A stretch of 49,119 nucleotides of DNA from Omnitrophica bacterium GWA2_41_15 (lineage in GTDB: Bacteria > Omnitrophota > Gorgyraeia > Ghiorseimicrobiales > Ghiorseimicrobiaceae): the NCBI GenBank assembly GCA_919902105.1, contig CAKKQO010000028.1, positions 1 through 49,119 of the forward strand. The letters are read 5' to 3'. The notes under the pieces were generated by a model. It did no database searches, was not told the DNA's origin, and saw only the letters and a program-made list of their open reading frames with translations. A program made the translations under genes and the position numbers. Positions 41,133-47,631 of the stretch are shown one piece after another. Within the stretch, counting starts at the first letter, position 1, and every line of letters begins with the position of its first letter.

Positions 41133-41723
41133 TTATTTTTCGGATTTTGCCAGCCCGACTTCGTTCTGGCGGGGATTCTGGATTCTGGATTTTATAAATT
41201 CGTATCCTTGTTTAGCTGCTTCAATATTCAAATCTGCCATATTTGCGCTAAACCTATCCCTGATTGACCGATTTAATGAGTCCAGGCTGATTTCTCCGCT
41301 CGCCGCAGAAAATGCCCCCAATAAAACAGTGTTACCTAATGCCCGGCCGATTGTTTTCATTGCGATATCGTTAGCAGGAAGAAGATAAGCTTTCTGACCG
41401 CCTTTTGGCTTGGGGATTTCAAGGCCCTCTTTGGTATTAATCACGGCAACGCCGTTATCTTGAAAGCCAAGATAACAATTAAAGCCGCGCAGAAGAGTGG
41501 GGTCAACTACAATTAAATAATCCGGGTTTTTTACTTGGCTTCTTAACCTGATCGGACGCTCATCAACCCTGACAAAGGCATTCATTGGAGCACCCATTCT
41601 AGCGGCGCCAAAATGCGGAAAGGCATAGGCGTATTTTCCTTCCTGAAAATAAGCCTGGCCCAAGATTTCTGCTGTAGTTATTGCGCCTTGCCCTGCTCTT
41701 GCATGTATGCGTATTTCTTTCAC
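41133..41723 (-). CDS. porG: 2-oxoacid:ferredoxin oxidoreductase, gamma subunit
   Basis: 196 residues: EIRIHARAGQGAITTAEILGQAYFQEGKYAYAFPHFGAARMGAPMNAFVRV, VVDPTLL and NTVLLGAFSAASGE are typical of the gamma subunit. The start is GTG in a leader identical to that of pth. The last about 18 residues (SRIQNPRQNEVGLAKSEK) are encoded by a GGATTCT heptamer run and a following repeat, so the tail is not the family's own. First gene of the por operon. Confidence 0.93.
   Translation of the reverse strand: MKEIRIHARAGQGAITTAEILGQAYFQEGKYAYAFPHFGAARMGAPMNAFVRVDERPIRLRSQVKNPDYLIVVDPTLLRGFNCYLGFQDNGVAVINTKEGLEIPKPKGGQKAYLLPANDIAMKTIGRALGNTVLLGAFSAASGEISLDSLNRSIRDRFSANMADLNIEAAKQGYEFIKSRIQNPRQNEVGLAKSEK
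41173..41193. repeat. Heptamer run at the porG 3' end
   Basis: GGATTCT GGATTCT GGATTTT (period 7), next to a GCC..GGCGGGG palindrome-like stretch (about 41147-41174). Both are read in the C-terminal codons of porG. Confidence 0.8.
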
Positions 41724-41775
41724 CCCGCTCTTCCTTTCTGCTACTTACCCCACCCGTTAGGAAGGGCGGGGTTCA
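41719..41775 (-). repeat. porG leader repeat (shared start cassette and hairpin)
   Basis: Minus strand: a hairpin ACCCCGCCC-ttcctaac-GGGTGGGGT is followed by AGAAAGGAAGAGCGGGGTGA, which holds the ribosome site and GTG start of porG. The 21 bases 41719-41739 recur exactly at pth. Both hairpin and cassette recur in diverged form before the lipoprotein gene at 47.6 kb. Confidence 0.75.
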
Positions 41776-41807
41776 TCTTTAACCTTTTCTTAACACAAGA
41801 AAATGAA

Positions 41808-41835
41808 ATTATAACACAATTATTCAGCTAAGCAA
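41808..41835 (-). promoter_or_regulatory. Probable por operon promoter
   Basis: Minus strand: perfect -10 TATAAT (41813-41808), 16-base spacer, weak -35 TTGCTT (41835-41830). The predicted start near 41801 gives a leader of about 78 bases containing the hairpin at 41740-41775. Confidence 0.5.
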
Positions 41836-41842
41836 ACATTTT

Positions 41843-42352
41843 TTATTCACAGGAGAAAAGTTCCTCATAATTATGCGGCCAAAAATGGTTCTGGAATGTA
41901 ATCTGGCCATTTTTATTGACCACCACAAATGTGGGTATGCCCATAACCACATATGACTGAGATACCTTCTGGCTGGCATCCAAAAGCACGGGAAAATCTA
42001 TGGGTATATTTTTCATAAAGCGCCTGATGCGTTTTTCTGTTTCTCCTGCGTCAATAGATAAAAAATTTATGCCCTTTTTCTTCAATAACACATAAATCCT
42101 ATTCAATCCCGGAATTTCCTCCCGGCAGCGCGGGCACCAGCTCGCCCAAAAAAATAAAATTACCCCCTGATCCTTAAAATCTGAAAGTTTTATTTCCTTG
42201 CCCTCTATGTCCTTAAGGCTGAATTGGGGGGCATTGCCAAACAAAGCAGGACAGGCGTTTTTCTCCCCATTCTCTTTCTCTTTTGTATCGGCATAAACCA
42301 TGCAAGAAAAAATAAGAAATACCGCCGCTGTCAAATATAATATTTTTTTCAT
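41843..42352 (-). CDS. TlpA-like thiol-disulfide protein
   Basis: 169 residues. A signal sequence (MKKILYLTAAVFLIFSCMVYA) is followed by a thioredoxin fold of the TlpA/ResA type: APQFSLKDIEGKEIKLSDFKDQGVILFFWASWCPRCREEIPGLNRIY with active-site CPRC, and VMGIPTFVVVNKNGQI with the cis-Pro. A single Cys (FSC) in the signal could alternatively be a lipobox. It works in the periplasm as a reductase. Its start overlaps ccdA by 4 bases, which would supply electrons. Confidence 0.9.
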   Translation of the reverse strand: MKKILYLTAAVFLIFSCMVYADTKEKENGEKNACPALFGNAPQFSLKDIEGKEIKLSDFKDQGVILFFWASWCPRCREEIPGLNRIYVLLKKKGINFLSIDAGETEKRIRRFMKNIPIDFPVLLDASQKVSQSYVVMGIPTFVVVNKNGQITFQNHFWPHNYEELFSCE

Positions 42353-43044
42353 AAGCCTCCCGCTTTTACAAAAAAATACTCTGCCGCAATAACCAATACC
42401 GCCCCGCAGGCTTTCTTGATGCGCTCAAGCCAGGCGCCTGATTTGGGAAGAGCCGTAAGTAAAGCCGTAAATGTGCCCAGCAGGATAAGTAATGCGCCCA
42501 TACCATAGGCAAAGATAAAAAGAAGCAGCATACCGTAGAAAATATTCTCTTTCGTTGCCACATAGACTAAAAGTCCGCCTAATACCGGCGCAGTACACGG
42601 CCCGACCACTAAAGCAGAAACTAAACCTAATAAGAATGCTGAAATCACTCCGCCGCTCTTTACGCCTGGCCGCAAGAATAATTTTAGTAAGGGTAAATTA
42701 AAAACTCCTAACATTGAAAGTCCTAATATAAGAAATACATTCGCCGTGGTAAAATAAACGATTGGCGTGCTGGTTAAGCTTCCGAAAACTTTTCCGGAGA
42801 TACTGGCAATTGCGCCCAAGAGAGAATAAACTACGGCTATACCGGCGACATAACTTAAAGACAGCAAAAGGCCGCGCAGTCTGGAACCAGAACTTTTTGC
42901 GCCGATAAAACCGATGGTTATAGGTATCAAAGGATAAACGCAAGGCGTAAAACTTACCAATACCCCGCCGATAAAAACGATTATAAAAACAAACGGTGAG
43001 TTGAAGTTCAAGTTTTGCCCCCAAGAAGCTAAAATATTATCCAT
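42349..43044 (-). CDS. CcdA/DsbD-type membrane electron transporter
   Basis: 231 residues, about six membrane helices. FTPCVYPLIPITIGFIGA and LVVGPCTAPVLGGLLVY carry the two redox cysteines of the DsbD beta domain, which carries electrons from cytoplasmic thioredoxin across the membrane. The start ATG overlaps the cutA stop by 1 base. It is paired with the TlpA-like protein downstream, a normal ccdA-tlpA module. Confidence 0.92.
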   Translation of the reverse strand: MDNILASWGQNLNFNSPFVFIIVFIGGVLVSFTPCVYPLIPITIGFIGAKSSGSRLRGLLLSLSYVAGIAVVYSLLGAIASISGKVFGSLTSTPIVYFTTANVFLILGLSMLGVFNLPLLKLFLRPGVKSGGVISAFLLGLVSALVVGPCTAPVLGGLLVYVATKENIFYGMLLLFIFAYGMGALLILLGTFTALLTALPKSGAWLERIKKACGAVLVIAAEYFFVKAGGL

Positions 43045-43373
43045 TATGGTTTTCCCTTTGCTGAAGACGTAGACTGCCTAACCCAATCTAAATAATCCTT
43101 GCTCCCCATAATTATAGGTAAAGCGATTATTTCCGGCAGGTCATAGCTGTGAAGAGAGCGGACCGCTCTTTCTAACTTCTTAAAGAGGCTTTTTCTGGTC
43201 TTGACTATCAACAGAACCTCTTCTGCCTTATCTAACTTATCTCGCCACCTAAAAAAAGAATTTATGCCGCTAAGCACATTTGCGCAGGCGGCCAATTTCT
43301 GCCTAACTAAATGCTCGGCAATTTTATCTGCCTCTATTTCATCTTTTGCCGTAACCAAAACTACTATTTCCAT
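43044..43373 (-). CDS. cutA: CutA1 divalent-ion tolerance protein
   Basis: 109 residues from ATG 43373, five bases after AGGTGA. MEIVVLVTAKDEIEADKIAEHLVRQKLAACANVLSGINSFFRWRDKLDKAEEVLLIVKTR and HSYDLPEIIALPI are diagnostic of the trimeric CutA1 fold. The role (metal tolerance or signalling) is uncertain in general. First gene of the cutA-ccdA-tlpA unit. Confidence 0.94.
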   Translation of the reverse strand: MEIVVLVTAKDEIEADKIAEHLVRQKLAACANVLSGINSFFRWRDKLDKAEEVLLIVKTRKSLFKKLERAVRSLHSYDLPEIIALPIIMGSKDYLDWVRQSTSSAKGKP

Positions 43374-43403
43374 ATTATCACCTGAAACCATAATTTAATA
43401 TAC

Positions 43404-43616
43404 CTAAACCTTAAATGCAATATTAGAGGCATCAATTGCCGCCTGTTCCATAGAGCTAAATGCCTTAATTAATTCTGCGTTTATTTGTTTTAACTTATCA
43501 GCCGATAAAGTTTCCAGCGGCTCAGTCTCCAACATATCCTTCATTGCGCCGCAAGTTATGGTGATTTTATTTAAAAGATTATTTAAGTCGTGCACCTGTT
43601 GCCTGCCAATTGCCAT
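43404..43616 (-). CDS. 70-residue stand-alone H-box/dimerisation-like protein
   Basis: 70 residues from ATG 43616, six bases after a strong GAGGAGG. The open frame upstream has no ribosome site and lies in a repeat. The sequence MAIGRQQVHDLNNLLNKITITCGAMKDMLE resembles the H-box of histidine kinases (HDLNNLLNKI, His9), followed by a second amphipathic helix (LSADKLKQINAELIKAFSSMEQAAIDASNIAF). No ATPase domain is present. It could be a lone phosphotransfer or dimerisation helical hairpin, or an unrelated small helical protein. The lone receiver at 38.4 kb is a conceivable partner. Confidence 0.7.
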   Translation of the reverse strand: MAIGRQQVHDLNNLLNKITITCGAMKDMLETEPLETLSADKLKQINAELIKAFSSMEQAAIDASNIAFKV

Positions 43617-43633
43617 AACAACCTCCTCAATGA

Positions 43634-43745
43634 CCCCTGCCGCTTTGATTCGCTTTGTCCCTAGAAATCGCACAGCGATTTCAGGGATTCAATCCCCGAA
43701 ATGTTTCACATTTCAGGGGACGAATGCAAAACGAATCAGCAGGGG
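43634..43745. repeat. Multi-branched hairpin element, copy h
   Basis: Outer stem CCCCTGC (43634-43640) with GCAGGGG (43739-43745), and GATTCG (43647-43652) with CGAATC (43732-43737). These enclose two near-perfect hairpins. One is CCCTAGAAATCGC-aca-GCGATTTCAGGG (43659-43686). The other is CCCCGAAATGT-ttc-ACATTTCAGGGG (43694-43719). The first matches hairpins at 11.9 and 47.0 kb. Confidence 0.9.
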
Positions 43746-43808
43746 GGAATTCTTCGACTTCGCTTTAGGCTGGTGAACAACGTTGAACGATTGACCACTT
43801 TATTTTCT

Positions 43809-44282
43809 TTATTTAAGACGTTTTACCAACTGCCCAAAACGCTGGCCGAACCTGACACATTCTTTATTGGCACGCTCATCAACAGAGCCTACGGCCACTG
43901 GGCCGTAATGGTCCCCCTTAGGATCACCCTGAATGATAAAACCGTGAATTAAAAGCGCATTTAATATATTTAAAATTGTCGTCTCATTTCCTCCGGCAAC
44001 ATTAGCGCTTGAGGAAAACGCCCCGCCGACTTTCCCCTCTAATTTTCCGTGGAATCTTACGCTTTCATCAAGAAGTTTTTTAATCTCCCAGCTCATCGTA
44101 CCGTAATAAGTGGGTGAGCCGATAACTATACCGTCATATTTTAATAAATCATCCACTTTTACTTCCGATACTTTCCTGATTTCTGCCTCAATGCCTTCCT
44201 TAGAAATACTTTCGGAAATTATCTTAGACATCTTCTCAGTAGTGCCTGAACGTGAATAATAAATTACTAATACTTTAGCCAT
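43809..44282 (-). CDS. Flavodoxin-fold FMN protein (WrbA/flavodoxin-like)
   Basis: 157 residues from ATG 44282, eight bases after TGAGGAG; the ATG five codons upstream overlaps that ribosome site and is rejected. The FMN phosphate loop is YYSRSGTTEKMSKII (about 6-20). GIVIGSPTYYGTMSWEIKKLLD and GKVGGAFSSSANVAGGNETTILNILNALLIHGFIIQG are typical of flavodoxin-like NAD(P)H:quinone oxidoreductases. It is soluble and probably a low-potential electron carrier or quinone reductase. Confidence 0.9.
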   Translation of the reverse strand: MAKVLVIYYSRSGTTEKMSKIISESISKEGIEAEIRKVSEVKVDDLLKYDGIVIGSPTYYGTMSWEIKKLLDESVRFHGKLEGKVGGAFSSSANVAGGNETTILNILNALLIHGFIIQGDPKGDHYGPVAVGSVDERANKECVRFGQRFGQLVKRLK

Positions 44283-44301
44283 AATAACACTCCTCAAATG
44301 A

Positions 44302-44408
44302 GCACATAAGTTACGGAATGCTAATGACGTAACTTATAAGTGCGAATTGATCCCGCCGAATGCCGTAAAATTTTCTAGCGATAATTTTACGGCATCAGAT
44401 GAGGCGGG
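44302..44408. repeat. Structured intergenic element, copy d
   Basis: Module 1 hairpin GCACATAAGTTACG..CGTAACTTATAAGTGC (44302-44343). Then GAATTGATCCCGCC. Then an outer CCCGCC/GGCGGG stem (44352-44357, 44403-44408) enclosing a perfect 12-bp hairpin TGCCGTAAAATT / AATTTTACGGCA (44361-44394). It fills the gap between pgeF and flavodoxin and ends at the pgeF stop. Confidence 0.9.
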
Positions 44409-44410
44409 GC

Positions 44411-45124
44411 TCATTTTAATACCATCACCGACATTTGCCTTCCGGCCACATCTCTCTCTTTACGGTAAGAAAAATATCGCGCGTTAGAACAAACAGTACA
44501 GATAGCGCTATCCTCAATCTGGCTTTTTTTAACCCCCAATCCTAAAAGCTGATTTTGATTCACCAATGCTAAATCTAAATATCGTTTATTATTACGGATG
44601 GTTACTCCTTGCGCAAAATACGCGGCTACATCAGGCCCGATTTCATAACAACAGGCGCGTATCGCCGGGCCAAAGGCGCAAAATAAATCTTTTGGCTCTG
44701 TGCCGAACCTCTTTCGCATTAACATCAGTGTTTTCTGCAAAATTTTATCTTTCGCCCCGCGCCATCCGGCATGCACTAAACCGCTAGCGTTATTTATAGA
44801 ATCATAAATAAAAACAGAGGGGCAGTCTGCGGTAAATACTGCAAGCGCTAAATGTTCTGCTTTCGTAATTAAGGCATCAGTATCGCGAATTACCCTACCC
44901 GCATCTTTTTTGCATACCTCAACTACATTTGCGCTATGGACTTGTCTTGCGCAGACAAAATTGTCATAATCTACATCGAGAAACCGAAGAAACTCTTTAC
45001 GGTTTTTTTTATACTCCGGGCAATCAAAACCTAAATCCAAACCCCTGTTGCTAAAACTTGCCGCAACCGGATAGCCGGAAAATATTTTAAAAGAACTTAC
45101 CTTCTCTGCAACGCTATGCGTCAT
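44411..45124 (-). CDS. pgeF: Purine nucleoside phosphorylase/laccase-domain protein (PgeF/YfiH)
   Basis: 237 residues. The DUF152 pattern is clear: RQVHSANVVEVCK, DALITKAEHLALAVFTADCPSVFIYD, ASGLVHAGWRGAKDKILQKTL with the zinc-site His, and FGPAIRACCYEIGPDVAAYF with the family Cys. Such proteins act on purine nucleosides or on peptidoglycan-type errors (PgeF). The start ATG lies inside the last codons of the broken yggU gene, so the two were once translationally coupled. Confidence 0.93.
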   Translation of the reverse strand: MTHSVAEKVSSFKIFSGYPVAASFSNRGLDLGFDCPEYKKNRKEFLRFLDVDYDNFVCARQVHSANVVEVCKKDAGRVIRDTDALITKAEHLALAVFTADCPSVFIYDSINNASGLVHAGWRGAKDKILQKTLMLMRKRFGTEPKDLFCAFGPAIRACCYEIGPDVAAYFAQGVTIRNNKRYLDLALVNQNQLLGLGVKKSQIEDSAICTVCSNARYFSYRKERDVAGRQMSVMVLK

Positions 45125-45610
45125 AAATTTCGACTACTTTATTACGCCCCTTTAACCCTTTTACGATACTAACTTGTGATTTCTTTACTTTAAAGTAATC
45201 TGCCAATACCTCTATTAATGCCTTATTCGCCTTACCTTCAACAGCCGGGGCATTACTGAGCCTTCACAAAATAATGGATATATTGGAAGGCGTAGATTTG
45301 AGCCTGATGCAAGGCGCGACGACGAAGATGTAGTCTTTGCACTACTTCGAGGAGGAGCAACGAAGCAGCAGGCCAAAGATGCGCCTTCCCCGAAGGGGCT
45401 GGCCGCTTTTGGGCTGCGACTGCGTCGCTCGTCGCTTACGTGCCGCATCGGGCACGCTACGCTCCTCGTCTCCTTGTCTCGCTCCAAAATCGCCTCAGCC
45501 AATGTATCCATTATTTTGCGAAGGCTCAGTAGATAAACTTTAAAACCGTTTTCTCTGCCAAAAACTTCGTTTTTGCGGGCATTCGTCACAACCCGTACAC
45601 TCACTGTCAT
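45114..45610 (-). pseudogene. yggU: DUF167/YggU-family gene split by a MITE
   Basis: The N-terminal 27 codons (MTVSVRVVTNARKNEVFG..FKVYL, 45610-45530) and the C-terminal 46 codons (NAPAVEGKANKALIEVLADY...VVEIYDA, 45254-45114) are the two halves of one DUF167 protein (normal motif KVxLxAPAVEGKANKAL). A 278-base inverted-repeat element lies exactly between them. The halves are in different frames. The 131-residue frame reading from the start into the element is therefore not a real protein. The end of yggU overlaps the pgeF start by 11 bases, and its start overlaps the TM2-like gene by 4. Confidence 0.9.
45254..45531. mobile_element. MITE-like element inside yggU
   Basis: 33-bp terminal inverted repeats (45254-45286 and 45499-45531; outer bases TACTGAGCCTTC(A/G)CAAAATA) match at 31 of 33 positions and continue as a weaker inverted match for about 50 more bases. 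The interior is much richer in G+C than the surroundings and has no transposase. TA at both borders fits a Tc1/mariner-IS630-type MITE with TA duplication, but the rejoined host gene is then one base out of frame, so the exact border is uncertain. Confidence 0.85.
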
Positions 45611-45909
45611 TTTTCCTTGGCAGTGTTATAGGCATCAAAAACACTGTTAACCCCTAAAATAGCAATTAAAAGAATGCCCCCTAACAACAAAATCAACCCG
45701 GCTATAAGCTCGCCTCTAAAAAATATATTTCCGAAAAGATAATAACCAATCAATATAGCCCCCAACAACACCATAAACAACCCCAGAGACGAAAAGAGCA
45801 TCATAAACAAGCCTTTTTTAATCTGCCCGTTATAAATCTGGCCTAACCCTGAAAAGAAAAAAGAAAATACTGCGGCAACACCGGGATTTTTCCTGTCTTG
45901 TAAATCCAT
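45607..45909 (-). CDS. TM2-like small membrane protein
   Basis: 100 residues. The N-terminal RKNPGVAAVFSFFFSGLGQIYNGQIKKGLFMML (about 6-38) has the GLGQIYNGQ turn of TM2-domain and related proteins. Three hydrophobic segments (about 10-25, 33-57, 65-90) are present. Function unknown. The stop overlaps the yggU start (ATGA), and it follows rmuC by 17 bases. Confidence 0.8.
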   Translation of the reverse strand: MDLQDRKNPGVAAVFSFFFSGLGQIYNGQIKKGLFMMLFSSLGLFMVLLGAILIGYYLFGNIFFRGELIAGLILLLGGILLIAILGVNSVFDAYNTAKEK

Positions 45910-45926
45910 ATCAGGCCTCCATTACG

Positions 45927-46892
45927 TTAGACGCTTTTTTCTACCTGCGTAGTGCTGATTAATTTATCTGAAAATTTACCCAAACGCACTTGCGCTTCAT
46001 CATATATTTTTTTGGCATTAGAGAGGTGCACCCCCACTAAATCAAAGTTTTCTTTAAACCTGTCTATATCGACATGCAGGCGGGAAAGATTAGCCATTAC
46101 CTCTTTAGCATTTTTCTCTATCTGCATTCCTTTTAAGCCTAAACAAATCACCTGTAAATAGGCATAAAAAGTATTAGGGGAAACAGGTATCACTTTTTTA
46201 GAAACACTATAAGGCATTATTTCTGTTTCTTTAATTATGGTTTCATAATAAACATTTTCTGCGGGTATATACATCAGGGCAAAATCATAAGTCTTCTCAT
46301 CGGGCAGGATATATTTAGAAGCTATTTCATCAATACGGTTTTTTACGTCGCGGACAAATGACTTACGAGAAAGTGCTTTCTCCGTATCCGTCGCTACCTC
46401 GAGCATGCGCTTAAAATTTTCCAGAGGAAATTTAGCATCTACCGGGACAATATTTTCACCCAGCATTACCACCGCATCTACTATTTCACCGTTTCTAAAT
46501 TTATGCTGCAGATGAAAATAATCGCGCGGCAAAACCTGCGCGAGCAAATTTTCCAGCATCGTCTCAGCAAATTCACCGCGGAATTTTGGCGCGCGCAATA
46601 ACTGCTGTAAACTAGAAATATCTTTGCCTACGCCGAAAATCATCGCTGATGCCTGATTTAACTCTCCAAGGCTGGTATGCACCTTTGTTATTACATTAGT
46701 AACATTATCAATGCGCTCGCCTACAGTTTTATGCGTATCTAAAATTGCTTGAATATTATCTTTAAGCTGTGTGTTAAACTGTTGGCTCAGTAAAGATACT
46801 TCTCGGCTTAGGCTGCGAGAAAAACTATTGAGCATTACAATCAAAACCATAAAAACCATGAGTAGGGCCGCTACAATTACCCAAATCAGCAT
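45927..46892 (-). CDS. rmuC: RmuC-family DNA recombination protein
   Basis: 321 residues. An N-terminal membrane helix (1-22), a coiled coil (about 25-100) and the RmuC domain are seen: GRFRGEFAETMLENLLAQVLPRDYFHLQHKFRNGEIVDAVVMLGENIVPVDAKFPLENFKRML (about 100-165), SKYILPDEKTYDFALMYIPAENVYYETI and VIPVSPNTFYAYLQVICLGLKGMQIEKNAKEV. It belongs to the restriction-endonuclease-like fold and limits inversion at short inverted repeats in E. coli, which is notable in a genome full of inverted repeats. Confidence 0.93.
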   Translation of the reverse strand: MLIWVIVAALLMVFMVLIVMLNSFSRSLSREVSLLSQQFNTQLKDNIQAILDTHKTVGERIDNVTNVITKVHTSLGELNQASAMIFGVGKDISSLQQLLRAPKFRGEFAETMLENLLAQVLPRDYFHLQHKFRNGEIVDAVVMLGENIVPVDAKFPLENFKRMLEVATDTEKALSRKSFVRDVKNRIDEIASKYILPDEKTYDFALMYIPAENVYYETIIKETEIMPYSVSKKVIPVSPNTFYAYLQVICLGLKGMQIEKNAKEVMANLSRLHVDIDRFKENFDLVGVHLSNAKKIYDEAQVRLGKFSDKLISTTQVEKSV

Positions 46893-46900
46893 TTTAATGA

Positions 46901-47090
46901 GCGCATAATTTACGGAACTTGAAAAGTGACGTAAGTTATAGGCGCGAATTAATCCCGCCGAATGCTCAAAAAATATCGAGGATATTTTTTGAGCAGGTTA
47001 CCCTCTGGAATTTTACAGAGTAAAATTCCGAGGACTTAGTCCCTGAAATTGCTCCGCATTCAGCGGGCAATTTCTAGGGGTGAGGCGGGA
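46901..47090. repeat. Structured intergenic element, copy e (largest)
   Basis: Module 1 hairpin GCGCATAATTTACG..CGTAAGTTATAGGCGC (46901-46945). Then GAATTAATCCCGCC. Then an outer TCCCGCC/GGCGGGA stem (46953-46959, 47084-47090) enclosing three hairpins. They are a perfect 14-bp GCTCAAAAAATATC hairpin (46964-46994), a perfect 9-bp GGAATTTTA hairpin (47007-47029), and CCCTGAAATTGC..GCAATTTCTAGGG (47041-47079). The right end codes for the last residues of the next lipoprotein. Confidence 0.9.
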
Positions 47091-47572
47091 AAGGTTTCTT
47101 CCTCCAACTCTTGTTTTATAAAATTCTCCAGCTTATCCTCTTGAGATTTGCGTTCTTTTGCATCCCTTATCCTTCTTTCCAGTTCTTTCGCATCGACTTT
47201 TTTTCTATATTCAGGATTATGTTCATAGCGATAATCTGAAGCTAGTATGAAAGGAAGCTTAAATACCCCGCCTATCATACCTGCCAAAGCCGCAGGATAA
47301 GTTACAAATGCACTGAGCTGGCTATAGATTATGTCCATTTTTTTATAATAATACTCAACCTTAGTTCTTCTTGACTTAAATCTTTCTTCGGCTAATTCTA
47401 AATCTTGCGGCGCTTTATTATCTTTACCTATGGTGTATTCGGGTATAACCGTGCCATTGCGTAAAACAACATAGCCCTCCCCGTAAGGATTTACTCCGGT
47501 AGTATATTTATAACTGGCGCAGCCGGAAAAAACAAATGCAAGCGATAACATTGTTGCTAAAAAAAAATTCAT
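47060..47572 (-). CDS. Lipoprotein of unknown function
   Basis: 170 residues from ATG 47572 (MNFFLATMLSLAFVFSGCASYKY) with ribosome site GGGGTGA; the longer frame lacks a signal. The lipobox FSGC gives lipidated Cys18. The mature part has NPYGEGYVVLRNGTVIPEYTIGK, a charged helix and a hydrophobic patch (QLSAFVTYPAALAGMIGGVFKLPFI, about 102-126) that may dip into the membrane. A K/E-rich C-terminus follows. The last about 12 residues (ETFPASPLEIAR) are encoded by the repeat at 46901-47090. No family recognised. Confidence 0.75.
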   Translation of the reverse strand: MNFFLATMLSLAFVFSGCASYKYTTGVNPYGEGYVVLRNGTVIPEYTIGKDNKAPQDLELAEERFKSRRTKVEYYYKKMDIIYSQLSAFVTYPAALAGMIGGVFKLPFILASDYRYEHNPEYRKKVDAKELERRIRDAKERKSQEDKLENFIKQELEEETFPASPLEIAR

Positions 47573-47631
47573 TTCTTCACCCCACTTTTCCTTCCATAGT
47601 TCCATCCCCAGCCCTTTAGGAAAGGCGGGGC

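Noticed and set aside
45215-45610. A 131-residue open frame starting at the yggU ATG
   Set aside because: After codon 27 it reads through the inverted-repeat element (low-complexity Ser/Arg-rich translation); the true C-terminal half of the DUF167 protein lies beyond the element in another frame.
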